Of a DNA stretch of 63,756 bases, positions 47,636 through 56,705 are shown one piece after another. Below the pieces are notes generated by a model, which worked only from the letters and a program-made list of their open reading frames with translations, ran no database searches and was not told the DNA's origin. The stretch comes from Okeania sp. SIO2B3 (lineage in GTDB: Bacteria > Cyanobacteriota > Cyanobacteriia > Cyanobacteriales > Microcoleaceae), in the NCBI RefSeq assembly GCF_010672525.1, contig NZ_JAAHGH010000040.1:1-63756 (forward strand), in the 5' to 3' direction. The translations under genes were made by a program, and so were the position numbers. Every line of letters starts with the position of its first letter. Within the stretch, counting starts at the first letter, position 1.

Positions 47636-48217
47636 CTAATGAGAGGTCAAAAGTACAAAATCAGTTACTTTATCTCCATTGTAAGTCCGCCAATGTTCTG
47701 ATACTTGGAAAAACTGTTCATTATTTGGAGTTTGATTCACAATTCTGAAAATTTCTGAAGGAGAATTTTCTTCTTGGCAAGGTTGATTTTTTCTGAAGCT
47801 AGCAACTAAGTTTTCCATAAATTTATACCCATCACAAAAGGCATTTGGTGGATAACCCATTTCTCCTTCACTATAAGCTTTTCCAGCAATAGAAATTATA
47901 TTGTGATAAAAAGAATGTGAGTCCATCTTATCTATATGTCTGTGTAATTTCAAAGGTGATGGTGCGATTAAGTAAACATCTTCACAGTCAGGTTCACAAT
48001 ACATCAATTCATCCCAACTTCTATAAGATTGTAGAGTTTCTCCTGACTCTAATTCATAACCTAAAGCAAACTGCATTTCATCTAATAATTCTGCTTCCCA
48101 ATCTTTTTGAGATATTCGTTCAAGCCAATGATGAATAATATTATATAGTTCCATTTCTGATAGGGAAAGCAAAGCTTTTTTGACTGCTTCGGTGTGTAGT
48201 TGAGTTTTGATTTTCAT
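47636..48217 (-). CDS. Conserved-looking protein of unknown function
   Basis: 193 residues, no signal peptide, no membrane segment. It is rich in aromatic residues and acids, with motifs such as WDELMYCEPDCEDVYLIAPSP and HSFYHNIISIAGKAYSEGEM. A start with a GGAGG-type site at 48226-48230 supports translation. I do not recognise the family. The composition is that of a normal folded cytosolic protein. Confidence 0.55.
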   Translation of the reverse strand: MKIKTQLHTEAVKKALLSLSEMELYNIIHHWLERISQKDWEAELLDEMQFALGYELESGETLQSYRSWDELMYCEPDCEDVYLIAPSPLKLHRHIDKMDSHSFYHNIISIAGKAYSEGEMGYPPNAFCDGYKFMENLVASFRKNQPCQEENSPSEIFRIVNQTPNNEQFFQVSEHWRTYNGDKVTDFVLLTSH

Positions 48218-49315
48218 GACGTTACCTCCTGTTTTATATAGTGAATAGACTTTGATGGAATTTATTTTAGTTAGCTTTTATGAAGGAGATATCCTTCAGG
48301 ATTAACTATAAATATTTGGCAGTATTCTACTTGTATAGGAAGTAGAAGATGATAATTTTAATTCCCTCTATTAACAGAGTTATCTTTTGAAGATTACTCC
48401 TGTAATACTGAGGAATATCATTTTCTTTCGGCTTGTTATTTCTGTTACTTTCTAGTTATCACAGAATAACTATTGATTTTGTCGATCCCAATCGGTAAAT
48501 CCATACACTTAGGTAGGAATTTCTTGTGGGTAAGAAAATTAAATAAGCAATTATACTGTGAGCATACTTTTTAATACTTCTCCGCTTGGAAGGCCCTTTA
48601 CGACTTTGCGTCGTCATATCGGCCTTGAGTGGAGAATATTTATCTGCCAAAACTCTTAGTGTAGTATATAAACAAATTTTTGTCAATCAAAATTTGGGTA
48701 GTATATATTTATTTTTAATTTTATTTTTTAACCTTAGGTGAGTATGGATGATATAGCACTACGGATTTAGGTTAGGACACTACTAAACCTTGTTTGCGGA
48801 GCATTAACCTAGGAAAAACGAGCGTCAGAGATTACTTTTGTAGGGGTGAACGGCCGTTTGCTTCGCATAACTATCGTTAACGCTCCTACTGAATGTTGAC
48901 TTCTAATACCAAGCGTGAAAAAAGAATGCTACAAAAAGGTAGACCTTGATCGGATATGCTTAAAAATAGCTAGTCTAGTTCATTTTAGATAGTTATTTAT
49001 ATCGTTTTTCCATTTTTTTAAATATTTATCCCTTCTTCCTTCTTCCCTCTTCCTTCTTTCGTACGGACGCCCTTATGCAACGTCCGTACCATGTTGTAAC
49101 AAACATTTATTAAATTGGTATAACTTGCGCGTAGCGCTATATTAGGTTTGAATTCTAAGGTGTTATAGCAGTTTTCACAAAGGTAGACTACAGTAAAAAT
49201 TATAGATATACATAAAGTTTAATAAGCTACAGAAATAGTTGTATTCTATGTTAATGAAAACTGCTATAAGAAGCTACAGTATACTTTATCGGTCAATAAA
49301 TTCTAAAATCGTCAA
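48218..49315. other. Long intergenic region with MITE remnants
   Basis: About 1.1 kb. It includes a palindrome GTACGGACG...CGTCCGTAC near 49061-49089 that matches the core of family B, a GAAGAAGG-like tract near 49030, and a diverged MITE B copy at 49165-49267. A 75-codon minus frame at 48459-48686 has no supporting feature. Confidence 0.55.
49165..49267. mobile_element. MITE family B-like, copy 5
   Basis: 103 bp with ends ATAGCAGTTTTCA and TGAAAACTGCTAT. The interior is unlike other B copies, so it may be an older relative. Ends 50 bp before the methyltransferase gene. Confidence 0.5.
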
Positions 49316-50134
49316 ATGAAAGTATGGCAAATTGAGGAAAATCAAATTATCTGGGGAGAAGCGATCGCTGCTTTGGACAGCTATGTAAAAGATAGTAGTA
49401 TCGATTTAATATTTGCCGATCCTCCTTATAATATTGGCAAGAAATTTAATGGTAGACAAAACAAATGGGATTCTAATAATGAATATATAAAATGGTGTTA
49501 TCAGTGGATAGATTTATGTTTGAGGAAATTGAAAAAGACGGGTAGTATTTACATTATGGCAGCAACACAATATATGCCATATCTAGATATATATTTAAGG
49601 GATAAAATCGCTATTCTTTCTCGAATTATTTGGTATTATGATAGTTCAGGAGTTCAGGCAAAGAAATACTTTGGTTCGTTATATGAGCCTATTTTATTTG
49701 GTGTAAAAGACCGCAAGAACTATACATTCAACTATGAAGAAATAATGGTTGAAGCTAAAACAGGTGCAGTGCGTAAATTGATTGATTATCGCAAAGCAAA
49801 ACCAGCACCTTATAATACTCAAAAAGTGCCTGGAAATGTTTGGTATATTCCCAGAGTTAGATATAGAATGCCTGAGTATAGAAATCATCCGACTCAGAAA
49901 CCAGAAGCTTTATTGGAAAGAATTATTAAAGCTAGTAGTAATCCTGGTAATTTAATTTTAGATTTATTTGCCGGAACATTCACAACATCTGTAGTGGCTC
50001 AAAGATTGGGTAGAAAATTTATTAGTATAGAAATAGAAGAAGAGTATGTAAAATTAGGATTAGAACGATTAAATTTGGTTTCAGAAACTCAAAATAATCA
50101 GAATTTTTTCAAGAATCAAGCTATTCAATATTAA
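49316..50134 (+). CDS. DNA adenine methyltransferase, YhdJ-like
   Basis: An N6-adenine (beta-class) DNA methyltransferase of 272 residues. The catalytic motif is LIFADPPYNIGKKF (DPPY about 35-38), and the SAM-binding motif I is LDLFAGTFTTSVVAQRLGRKF near the C-terminus, the order expected for this class. Nearly every block of E. coli YhdJ is recognisable: IWYYDSSGVQAKKYFGSLYEP, EAKTGAVRKLIDYRK, QKVPGNVW, NHPTQKPEALL. YhdJ methylates ATGCAT, so the same target is likely. There is no restriction partner next to it, so it is an orphan enzyme. Confidence 0.92.
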   Translation: MKVWQIEENQIIWGEAIAALDSYVKDSSIDLIFADPPYNIGKKFNGRQNKWDSNNEYIKWCYQWIDLCLRKLKKTGSIYIMAATQYMPYLDIYLRDKIAILSRIIWYYDSSGVQAKKYFGSLYEPILFGVKDRKNYTFNYEEIMVEAKTGAVRKLIDYRKAKPAPYNTQKVPGNVWYIPRVRYRMPEYRNHPTQKPEALLERIIKASSNPGNLILDLFAGTFTTSVVAQRLGRKFISIEIEEEYVKLGLERLNLVSETQNNQNFFKNQAIQY

Positions 50135-50262
50135 AGCAACTGAAAATACAGACAAATTGTTACAAAAAATTAGAAATAAGGCTAAACAGCAATACTCTGT
50201 CAATTTAATAACTGACAGATCAAAAGCTTAAAACTCAGACAAAACAAGACTTTCCTTCTTCC

Positions 50263-51054
50263 TTATTTAATGGAACCAAAACTGGTAAAACTATCTTTAC
50301 CTCCAGGAATAGGAGTATTTATATCGGCGATCGCGAACAGAGAGTCATTAAAGTGAGTGTATATACCCTGTTGGTTATTGTCACCATAACCCAAAAATAA
50401 CACTTTCTCATTGTCAATAGCTGCACAGGAGCCAAAACCTGTAAAAGTGCCTTTACCTCCAGGGATAGGGGTAGTGCGGTCTACTATCGTTGACAACAAC
50501 CCTCCCTGATAAATATATATTCCCTGCTGGTTATTGTTGCCATTCGCGATGAATACCACAGTTTCATTGTCGATAGCTAGACAAGAACCAAACTCGGTAA
50601 ACGTTCCCTTACCATTAGGAATGCTAGTTTTTCTATTTGTCACTTTTGAGAGAAAACCATCTATAGAAATATATATTCCCTGCTGATCTTCACTCCCTTG
50701 AGCAATAAACACTACGTTATCTTTATCAAATGCAGGGCAAATTCCAAACTGAGTAAATTTTCCTGTACCTTCTGGCATGGGAGTATTTTGGTTAGCTATA
50801 GTTTTTAGATAACCATTCATATAAAGGTAAATTCCTTGCTGATTATTATTTCCTTCTCCTCGAAAAACAACATTACCATTCTCAATGGTGGCACAAATTT
50901 TTGCATCGGTTAAGGTTTTTCTAGATTGAGAAATACATTGACTATTCCCATCATAAATTTGACTTAAAGCTAGAGCTTTTCCCATCAGAAGTAGGCTAAA
51001 AATTAATCCCACTAAAGTTATGATTACTAATCTAATAATCTGACTTATTTTCAT
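50263..51054 (-). CDS. Secreted repeat protein (four 52-residue repeats)
   Basis: 263 residues. A signal peptide ends near LALSQI (residue 31). Four tandem repeats of about 52 residues follow, each with V(V/L)F.GxGNNNQQGIY, a short loop, then TPIPGGKGTFTxFGSCxAID. This is a blade-like pattern suggesting a partial beta-propeller. The protein stops three residues into what would be the fifth repeat (FGSIK), so it may be shortened at the C-terminus. Related repeats occur in cyanobacterial exported proteins. Function unknown. Confidence 0.7.
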   Translation of the reverse strand: MKISQIIRLVIITLVGLIFSLLLMGKALALSQIYDGNSQCISQSRKTLTDAKICATIENGNVVFRGEGNNNQQGIYLYMNGYLKTIANQNTPMPEGTGKFTQFGICPAFDKDNVVFIAQGSEDQQGIYISIDGFLSKVTNRKTSIPNGKGTFTEFGSCLAIDNETVVFIANGNNNQQGIYIYQGGLLSTIVDRTTPIPGGKGTFTGFGSCAAIDNEKVLFLGYGDNNQQGIYTHFNDSLFAIADINTPIPGGKDSFTSFGSIK

Positions 51055-51391
51055 CTTTTTAATAGTTAGAGTAATTTTTTGAATAAGGTAATTATCTGAG
51101 ATTTTTCATAGTAGATTTTATGTTCAATAATATCATGTTCGGATAATTACTTATAATAAAGTTTTTGTTTGTAGTTGCGCTTGAGCCTCTGAAATGCTTA
51201 TTATTAGGACTAAAGTCCAACTACGAGCCTAATTATAACTGTTCTACCAAACATGATCTAAGTCATTTTTTTTACCAAATAATGAGGTTTAATGCCTCCC
51301 CCTTTTAAGGGAAAAAATATTCAATTCAGTATTTTAAAGCCTCCAACTTTAGTGGTCGGTCCTGATAACTGATAACTGAAATGACCGAACA
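51055..51391. other. Intergenic region, short repeats
   Basis: About 0.34 kb with family D-like sequence at 51285-51340 and a GATAACTGATAACTG piece at 51364. No gene seen. Confidence 0.5.
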
Positions 51392-52612
51392 TTAAATAGA
51401 GTCCAAAACTTCCAATACTGATTTAGGTAACAACTTATCCTTAAACCAGACAATAGGTACTGGTACATCTTTCACTTTTACACCAGCTTTTTCCAAATTT
51501 AGTCGTTCGGAAACTGCCAAAATTAAATTATCACACTCGGCACTTTGCACCTGATAAAATTTCTTTTTTAAATATTCTGGTCGCCAATATCCAACTATTT
51601 CTAATAAATATGATTGTCCATTGGGATGTACCAGTCTAAAGTCAGGAATCATTACACTACCAGGAATTGGAATTAAATCAACTTCTCTTTCTAACTTCCA
51701 CTCGGTTTTTGACTTAGCCCAACGTTCTACAAATGATGCTTCTAACATACTATCGTAGGGTTTTCCTGGTGGGTAATGACTAACTAAACCACAATCAGAA
51801 TTAAGACTAAATCGACCTTTTTTCCAAGCTCCACTATAGGTATCACGACTTTGTAAAGTTGCGTGTAAACTCCATTTTGTAACGTGTAGTAATGCGGGTA
51901 ACATTTTTGCTAGTGCTAAACCGTAACGAGTACTAGGTTTAAATAAACTATAAGGCCCATCAATTGTGAGGGTAAAACCATGGTCAGCATCTCCTTCAAT
52001 ATAAGTCATTAATTGAAAGAGTTTTACATACCTAAATAAGAGTTTGTATTCTCCTGGATCATTGCGATGAGCATTTAATTCAATATGACTAGCTTTGTAA
52101 AAAATACCTTGTACTTGAGATAGATTATATCTATGTAATAAAGCCTCTGATGTAGGAGCATCAAATTGAGTCAAAATTCTATTTTCTTGTAAGTCAGCAT
52201 AGAGACCTTTTTTAATTTCATCAGGCAGAACTTCTCGGTTTAATTCTTGACTAATTTGTGCGGCTAATTTTTCTAGAGTTAATTCTGTTGATTGGATACT
52301 AGGAACAACTTCTGCTGCTGTAGAAAAAACACGTTTTCTTAATTCTATTGGTTCCAGAGGACTGATAATTTCAAAAGTAGAAAAACTGCCTCTCAGCATA
52401 TGTGCTAATCCTCTTTTGAAACGATAGTTGGGGTCATCTCCTTCAATTTCTTGTAAACGTTTATCAAGTTCTCCTTGAGTTTTGCCTACTGTTTCTTGAA
52501 AAGAGTTAATCATCTCTGTGGCAATGGCTAAATTTTTAGCATCAATTTTAAGTTTTTGAGGAATAATTGTTTCTCCTGTTTGCCGATGAGAAAGTAAGTC
52601 AGTTGGTAACAT
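51392..52612 (-). CDS. DUF790 protein, Bax1-like nuclease partner of XPB
   Basis: 406 residues, the full length of the DUF790 family, whose archaeal member Bax1 binds the XPB helicase and cuts DNA. The family opening LLSHRQTGETIIPQKL is present, as is the central FRYVKLFQLMTYIEGD. Near the C-terminus, a PD-(D/E)XK-like centre reads MIPDFRLVHPNGQSYLLEIVGYWRPEYL (Asp, Glu and following residues). An XPB-like helicase gene lies 1.6 kb upstream on the same strand, the expected partner. The two would act together in unwinding and incision of damaged DNA. The gap between them is filled by remnants of other genes. Confidence 0.9.
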   Translation of the reverse strand: MLPTDLLSHRQTGETIIPQKLKIDAKNLAIATEMINSFQETVGKTQGELDKRLQEIEGDDPNYRFKRGLAHMLRGSFSTFEIISPLEPIELRKRVFSTAAEVVPSIQSTELTLEKLAAQISQELNREVLPDEIKKGLYADLQENRILTQFDAPTSEALLHRYNLSQVQGIFYKASHIELNAHRNDPGEYKLLFRYVKLFQLMTYIEGDADHGFTLTIDGPYSLFKPSTRYGLALAKMLPALLHVTKWSLHATLQSRDTYSGAWKKGRFSLNSDCGLVSHYPPGKPYDSMLEASFVERWAKSKTEWKLEREVDLIPIPGSVMIPDFRLVHPNGQSYLLEIVGYWRPEYLKKKFYQVQSAECDNLILAVSERLNLEKAGVKVKDVPVPIVWFKDKLLPKSVLEVLDSI

Positions 52613-53165
52613 AATTTATGATATTTAATCTAGACTTATAACTGCTATTATGGTGTTTTTATCGTAAGCGGTCAGCTATCAGCTTTATAAAATTAAAAGT
52701 ATGAGTCAAAGAAAAGCCTATTACTTAACCTTAGCAATAAGTGTGAGCCACATCTACATTTCCCTCCATAGAGTTGAAAATGTAGTAGAAGTTAAACGAG
52801 TACTTGCTTCATTCATTTTTATTGCTGAGAGCTGACTGTTAATAGCTGAATGCTTACTTTTTATCAAAAAAATACTTTATTGTATCATAATTGTGATTAT
52901 AATGACTAGATTATTGGCATATAAAACCCATTTGAAAACTATTTAAAAAGAGATGGGGAGGTGGGGAGTATTTTTCAATCTTTTTACCGAATAATTAAGG
53001 TTTAAAGACTCTTCTTTAAAGGATAAGCAAGAAAAAATTTTCCTTTGAGTCAATCCTCTCTTTTCAAGGAGAGGTAATTATTAATTATTAATTATTAATT
53101 ATTGAACTTATGCCTTCCCTCGATCTCCTAACTCCTGGCAAGAACTTAATCACTGACAAAGATTC
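52613..53165. other. Intergenic region with repeats
   Basis: About 0.55 kb with TAGCTGA-type pieces (52840), a GGGGAGG tract, and family D sequence at 52980-53105. No gene seen. Confidence 0.5.
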
Positions 53166-53173
53166 CAAATGGG

Positions 53174-53437
53174 TTCTATAGAGAAGCCAAGGGATGGTTA
53201 GGTTTAAAAGAATATCAAATCAAAAACAAAATAAGTATAATTCGTCATACTTTCATTATTTATCAACAATTAATGGGAGAGCTAAAAAAACGTTATGCTC
53301 ACAAACTTTTGACAAATTTTACGGAAACATTGGAAGCATTTCTCATCGGTGTATCTTACAAATTTTTTTGTTGGTTGCAAGAGCATCAAGAAGTTTTTAT
53401 TGAGCATAAAACTACTCTAAGATTTCTCTGGGGATAG
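53174..53437 (+). pseudogene. Transposase C-terminal remnant
   Basis: An 88-codon open stretch reads FYREAKGWLGLKEYQIKNKI, then RHTFIIYQQLMGELKKRY and FLIGVSYKFFCWLQEHQEVF, ending in TAG at 53435. This pattern is that of the last part of a DDE transposase of the IS4/IS701 type (GWxxFRV-like then a helical tail). No start, no catalytic domain and no inverted repeats were found, so it is a remnant. Confidence 0.55.
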
Positions 53438-53690
53438 ACTTAAGTATTTCTATTTACATAGAATGTAGCTAACTATATTTAGCTTTTTTCCAAAAGTCCA
53501 GTTACTGATAAATTTTCGTTCGATGCAACAGATATTTTTTTGATATAGCAGTCCTAAATGATTTGTGAAAATTTCTATAAAATTTCTATAATAGTTAAGA
53601 TTGACGAAAAACTTTGAAAATTCTGACTCCCGACTCCTGACTCCTAACTACCACAGAAATATTACAATTGAAATAGGATTGCTATATAAT

Positions 53691-54164
53691 TCACCCTAAT
53701 AGCTTCGATGGTTGTTTGTTAGCCGCCTGCCATCTTACGAAGAGTTGACCGAACAGCAGCCATCCCCCCAGCACTGGAAATAGGGGAGTCAAGGACTCAA
53801 TTACCGCAAAGTTAGAAATTCTCGTTTGGCTTACCGACCATGCAAATAAAAGAACTAGACAGGTTCCAACGATTCCCATTACTACCAATAGTAACCATAT
53901 CCGACGGTTGTAAGGTTTTTGCTCGTGAAATTGGCGATCGCGGCGGATAACTGAAACTCCTCCTAAAGCTCCCAAAAAAATTAATGCCACGGCTTCCCGC
54001 CAAAACCCACTAGCGTTAGGACCTATTTCGTTGCTGCTTAATCTGAGCAAGATGGGAGTAAAAGACATGATAATTCTAGCAGTAAATAAAGCTATTATTG
54101 CTAGGAGGCTATCCCTTGAAAATACTGCCTTTATTTTTGATTCATCTTTTACTAGGTTTGGCAT
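53691..54164 (-). pseudogene. Truncated EamA/DMT transporter
   Basis: 157 residues with four or so hydrophobic segments. The opening half of a drug/metabolite transporter is recognisable (ARIIMSFTPILLRLSSNEIGPNASGFWREA), and it ends with PLFPVLGGWLLFGQLFVRWQ. Normal members have about ten segments and 300 residues, so an internal or C-terminal portion is lost. It lies between the helicase and its Bax1-like partner and was probably moved there with the transposase remnant. Confidence 0.7.
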
Positions 54165-54249
54165 TAAAATCCCGCTCCTCTATTTTTTTAAAAGACAACG
54201 ATGTGATAAACTTTATTTGTAGAACTTTAAAGAGACATGATATTAAAAA

Positions 54250-55872
54250 TCAGAAAAACTCATCAATATTAATATCATCATCAGAATTTTCTACAGATTT
54301 TTTATCCTCTTTTATTTCTGATTTATTTTCCAAATCATTTTCATCATTTTTTTCATCGCTTCCCCATTTTGCACCTGGTTCAGCAGCACGTTTAGCAACA
54401 AAATTATTAACTCCATAAATCGGTTCTGGCTTCACAATTTCTAACGGCTTAACTTCCGGTTTAGCCTCTTTTTGTTCTTGATATTTAGGAGATTTTTTAG
54501 GTCTAATTTTACCTCTACGTCTACGAGAAGTTTGTTCTTCACTGGTATTTTCTGTCACAACTTCATACAAAATTGCTAACTTATTTTTATCGCTACCTCG
54601 ACGTAAAACTCGACCCAATCTTTGAATATATTCTCGTTCACTTCCAGTACCAGATAAAATAATTGCCACCCTCGCATCTGGCACATCAACACCTTCATTT
54701 AAAACATGAGAAGCCACAAGAGTTTTATATTCTCCAGTTCTAAATTTACTTAAAACTTCATGCCTTTCTTTCACAGGAGTTTGGTGAGTAATTGCCGGAA
54801 TTAAAAACTCATGGGAAATCCGATAAACTGTTGTATTATCAGCCGTAAAAATTAAAGTCCGTTCGGGAAAATGTTGAGCCAATAAATTAGCAAGAGTTCG
54901 TAATTTTCCATCTGTACCAAGAGCAATTTCCTTAGCTTGACGATGAGCTAACATTGCTCGACGTCCAGCCTTAGAACGGGCACTTGCTATAACAAAATTT
55001 TTCCAACCATTTAACCCACCTAACTTAATATTTGCCTGCTTTAAAAAGTCATTTCTAACTGTCATTAACTTGTTATATTCTTCCCGCTCCTGTGCAGAAA
55101 GTTTAACCATTATTTGCACAATTTTATGGTCAGCTAAAGCAGCACCTGCCAATTCTTCAGGAGTCTTGCTAAAAACAGTAGGTCCAATTAAATAATCTAG
55201 GTCAGAATGGCGACCATCAGAACGGTTAGGAGTTGCTGTCAGACCCAGACGATAAGGAGCGATCGCGTATTCAGCAATTACCCGATAAAAATCAGTAGGT
55301 AAGTGGTGACATTCATCAAAAACTAATAGAGCATATTTATTGCCGATCGCCTCAGCATGAATAGTGGCACTATCGTAAGTCGCCACTAAAATTGGTGTTT
55401 TGTCGCGAGACCCCCCACCAAGTAACCCCACCTCCACATCTGGAAAAGCTGCATTCAAATGCGCATACCACTGGTGCATCAAATCTAGGGTAGGCACTAC
55501 TACCAGGGTACTACGGGGAGTTGCCTGCATTGCCAGTTGGGCCAAATATGTTTTACCCGAAGCAGTAGGGAGAATCACAACTCCATTTCTGCCTGACTGT
55601 TTCCAAGCTTTCAATGCTGCCTCTTGGTGGGGATAGGGAGGCATTTCCAAACTAGGGATGAGTTCGAGAGGTTCAAATTCTTTAGCTTTGTCAGTAAAGT
55701 CAATTTTTGCTGCTTTTAATGATTCCACTAAAGGGCGATAGTCTATTGCTCGAACCCGAAATTTTTCCACCCGGTCATCCCAGGTTGCATAGTCTACCCA
55801 TGCTTTACCTTGAGGTGGAGGATGGAGGATAAGAGTGCCGCGATCGAATTTGATAGTTGGTGTTCGGTACAT
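54250..55872 (-). CDS. XPB-like superfamily 2 helicase
   Basis: 540 residues. It has an N-terminal damage-recognition-like part and the SF2 motifs in order: motif I LPTASGKTYLAQ (about 102-108), Ia VVVPTLDLMHQW, II VFDECHHLP (186-189), III LTATPNR, IV LIFTADN, V VLNEGVDVPDA, VI QRLGRVLRRG. This layout and the short N-terminus fit bacterial and archaeal XPB, the 3'-5' helicase of nucleotide excision. The last 80 residues are charged and disordered. A DUF790/Bax1-like gene follows downstream on the same strand, as usual for this pair, though separated here by 1.6 kb of other sequence. Confidence 0.92.
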   Translation of the reverse strand: MYRTPTIKFDRGTLILHPPPQGKAWVDYATWDDRVEKFRVRAIDYRPLVESLKAAKIDFTDKAKEFEPLELIPSLEMPPYPHQEAALKAWKQSGRNGVVILPTASGKTYLAQLAMQATPRSTLVVVPTLDLMHQWYAHLNAAFPDVEVGLLGGGSRDKTPILVATYDSATIHAEAIGNKYALLVFDECHHLPTDFYRVIAEYAIAPYRLGLTATPNRSDGRHSDLDYLIGPTVFSKTPEELAGAALADHKIVQIMVKLSAQEREEYNKLMTVRNDFLKQANIKLGGLNGWKNFVIASARSKAGRRAMLAHRQAKEIALGTDGKLRTLANLLAQHFPERTLIFTADNTTVYRISHEFLIPAITHQTPVKERHEVLSKFRTGEYKTLVASHVLNEGVDVPDARVAIILSGTGSEREYIQRLGRVLRRGSDKNKLAILYEVVTENTSEEQTSRRRRGKIRPKKSPKYQEQKEAKPEVKPLEIVKPEPIYGVNNFVAKRAAEPGAKWGSDEKNDENDLENKSEIKEDKKSVENSDDDINIDEFF

Positions 55873-56049
55873 TATTTCATTTCACTGATTTAAAAATAAC
55901 CTTTGTGGTTTTTGGGTTATTGCTTTTATTCTGATAAATTTTCTTGTGCTTCGTGTATTTCCCAATTCAATTTTTATCTCCTATATTGATAATTGAATGT
56001 TGTTTATTTTAACATGAGGTAATTGTACAATGGATACCTTAGAATCTTA

Positions 56050-56517
56050 TGGCAATATTATTCAGTCTTTATTGACAGTTTATGCCGCCATCCCCATAGC
56101 AAATGGTCAGATAGATTGTTATATCATGTCCGGTAGCATCGGTCTTGTATAGTAAATAGGCAACAGCTCATCTGGCAACAGCTCATCTGGCAACAGGCAA
56201 GAAAAAAACTTAAATTTCCTGCAAATATCCACGCCAACTTTTACACAAACGATACCAACGGACATGATATTACACGGTTTTTGATACAAAACAAGACCAT
56301 TATATGGTTATGAATGTAGGATGGGATAGTTATCGGCGAGCTTATGGTTGTGTTTTACATTTGGATATTATAAGGAGAAAAGATTTGGATAGAGCAAAAT
56401 ATGACCGAAATCAGAATTGCTCAAGAACTTGTGGAGCGAGGAGTACCAAAAGAAGATATTGTTCTGGGATTTCAAGCTCCTGAAATGCGCGAATATACTG
56501 ACTATGGAGTTGTTTAA
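56050..56517 (+). pseudogene. xisI copy disrupted by a MITE and a frameshift
   Basis: Nearly the same as the intact xisI at 60351-60686. It starts MDTLESYGNIIQSLL and is intact for about 34 codons, then is cut by a family C MITE (56122-56269) with TTA on both sides. After the element it continues VFDTKQDHYMV... to the usual end, with one extra base near 56370 (ATTATAAGG versus ATTAAAGG). The duplicated segment includes the GAGGTAATTGTACA leader from 56035 but not xisH. It is a non-functional partial duplicate. Confidence 0.93.
56122..56269. mobile_element. MITE family C, copy 3, inside the xisI pseudogene
   Basis: 148 bp with ends TATCATGTCCGGTAGCATCG and GATACCAACGGACATGATA. Flanked by TTA at 56119-56121 and 56270-56272. 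The intact paralogue at 60438-60440 gives the empty target site, which fixes the boundaries. Confidence 0.92.
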
Positions 56518-56531
56518 TTTAGGAAAAGAAA

Positions 56532-56614
56532 AGCTAGACAGAGATTCGGGCACGGATAAACAGATTAATTATTTGTCATCATCCGTGCATTCGTGGCAAA
56601 ATCATTGTCTAGCT
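56532..56614. repeat. 83-bp hairpin repeat G, copy 1
   Basis: Starts AGCTAGACAGAGATTCGGGC and ends ATCATTGTCTAGCT. The two halves are imperfectly complementary, so it can fold back on itself. Copies of the same length lie at 58178-58260 and 59056-59138; broken pieces lie at about 61530-61580 and 61610-61660. Confidence 0.8.
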
Positions 56615-56705
56615 CTGTTCAGGCGATCGCTCTCTTTTTTTGTCTTTTGTCAGGTAAAGAAGCAAACAGAAAATTATGATTAGTCTTTGAACTGGAAAAA
56701 TAACT

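Noticed and set aside
48459-48686. 75-codon minus-strand frame
   Set aside because: No recognisable domain, no ribosome site; lies in a repeat-rich spacer.
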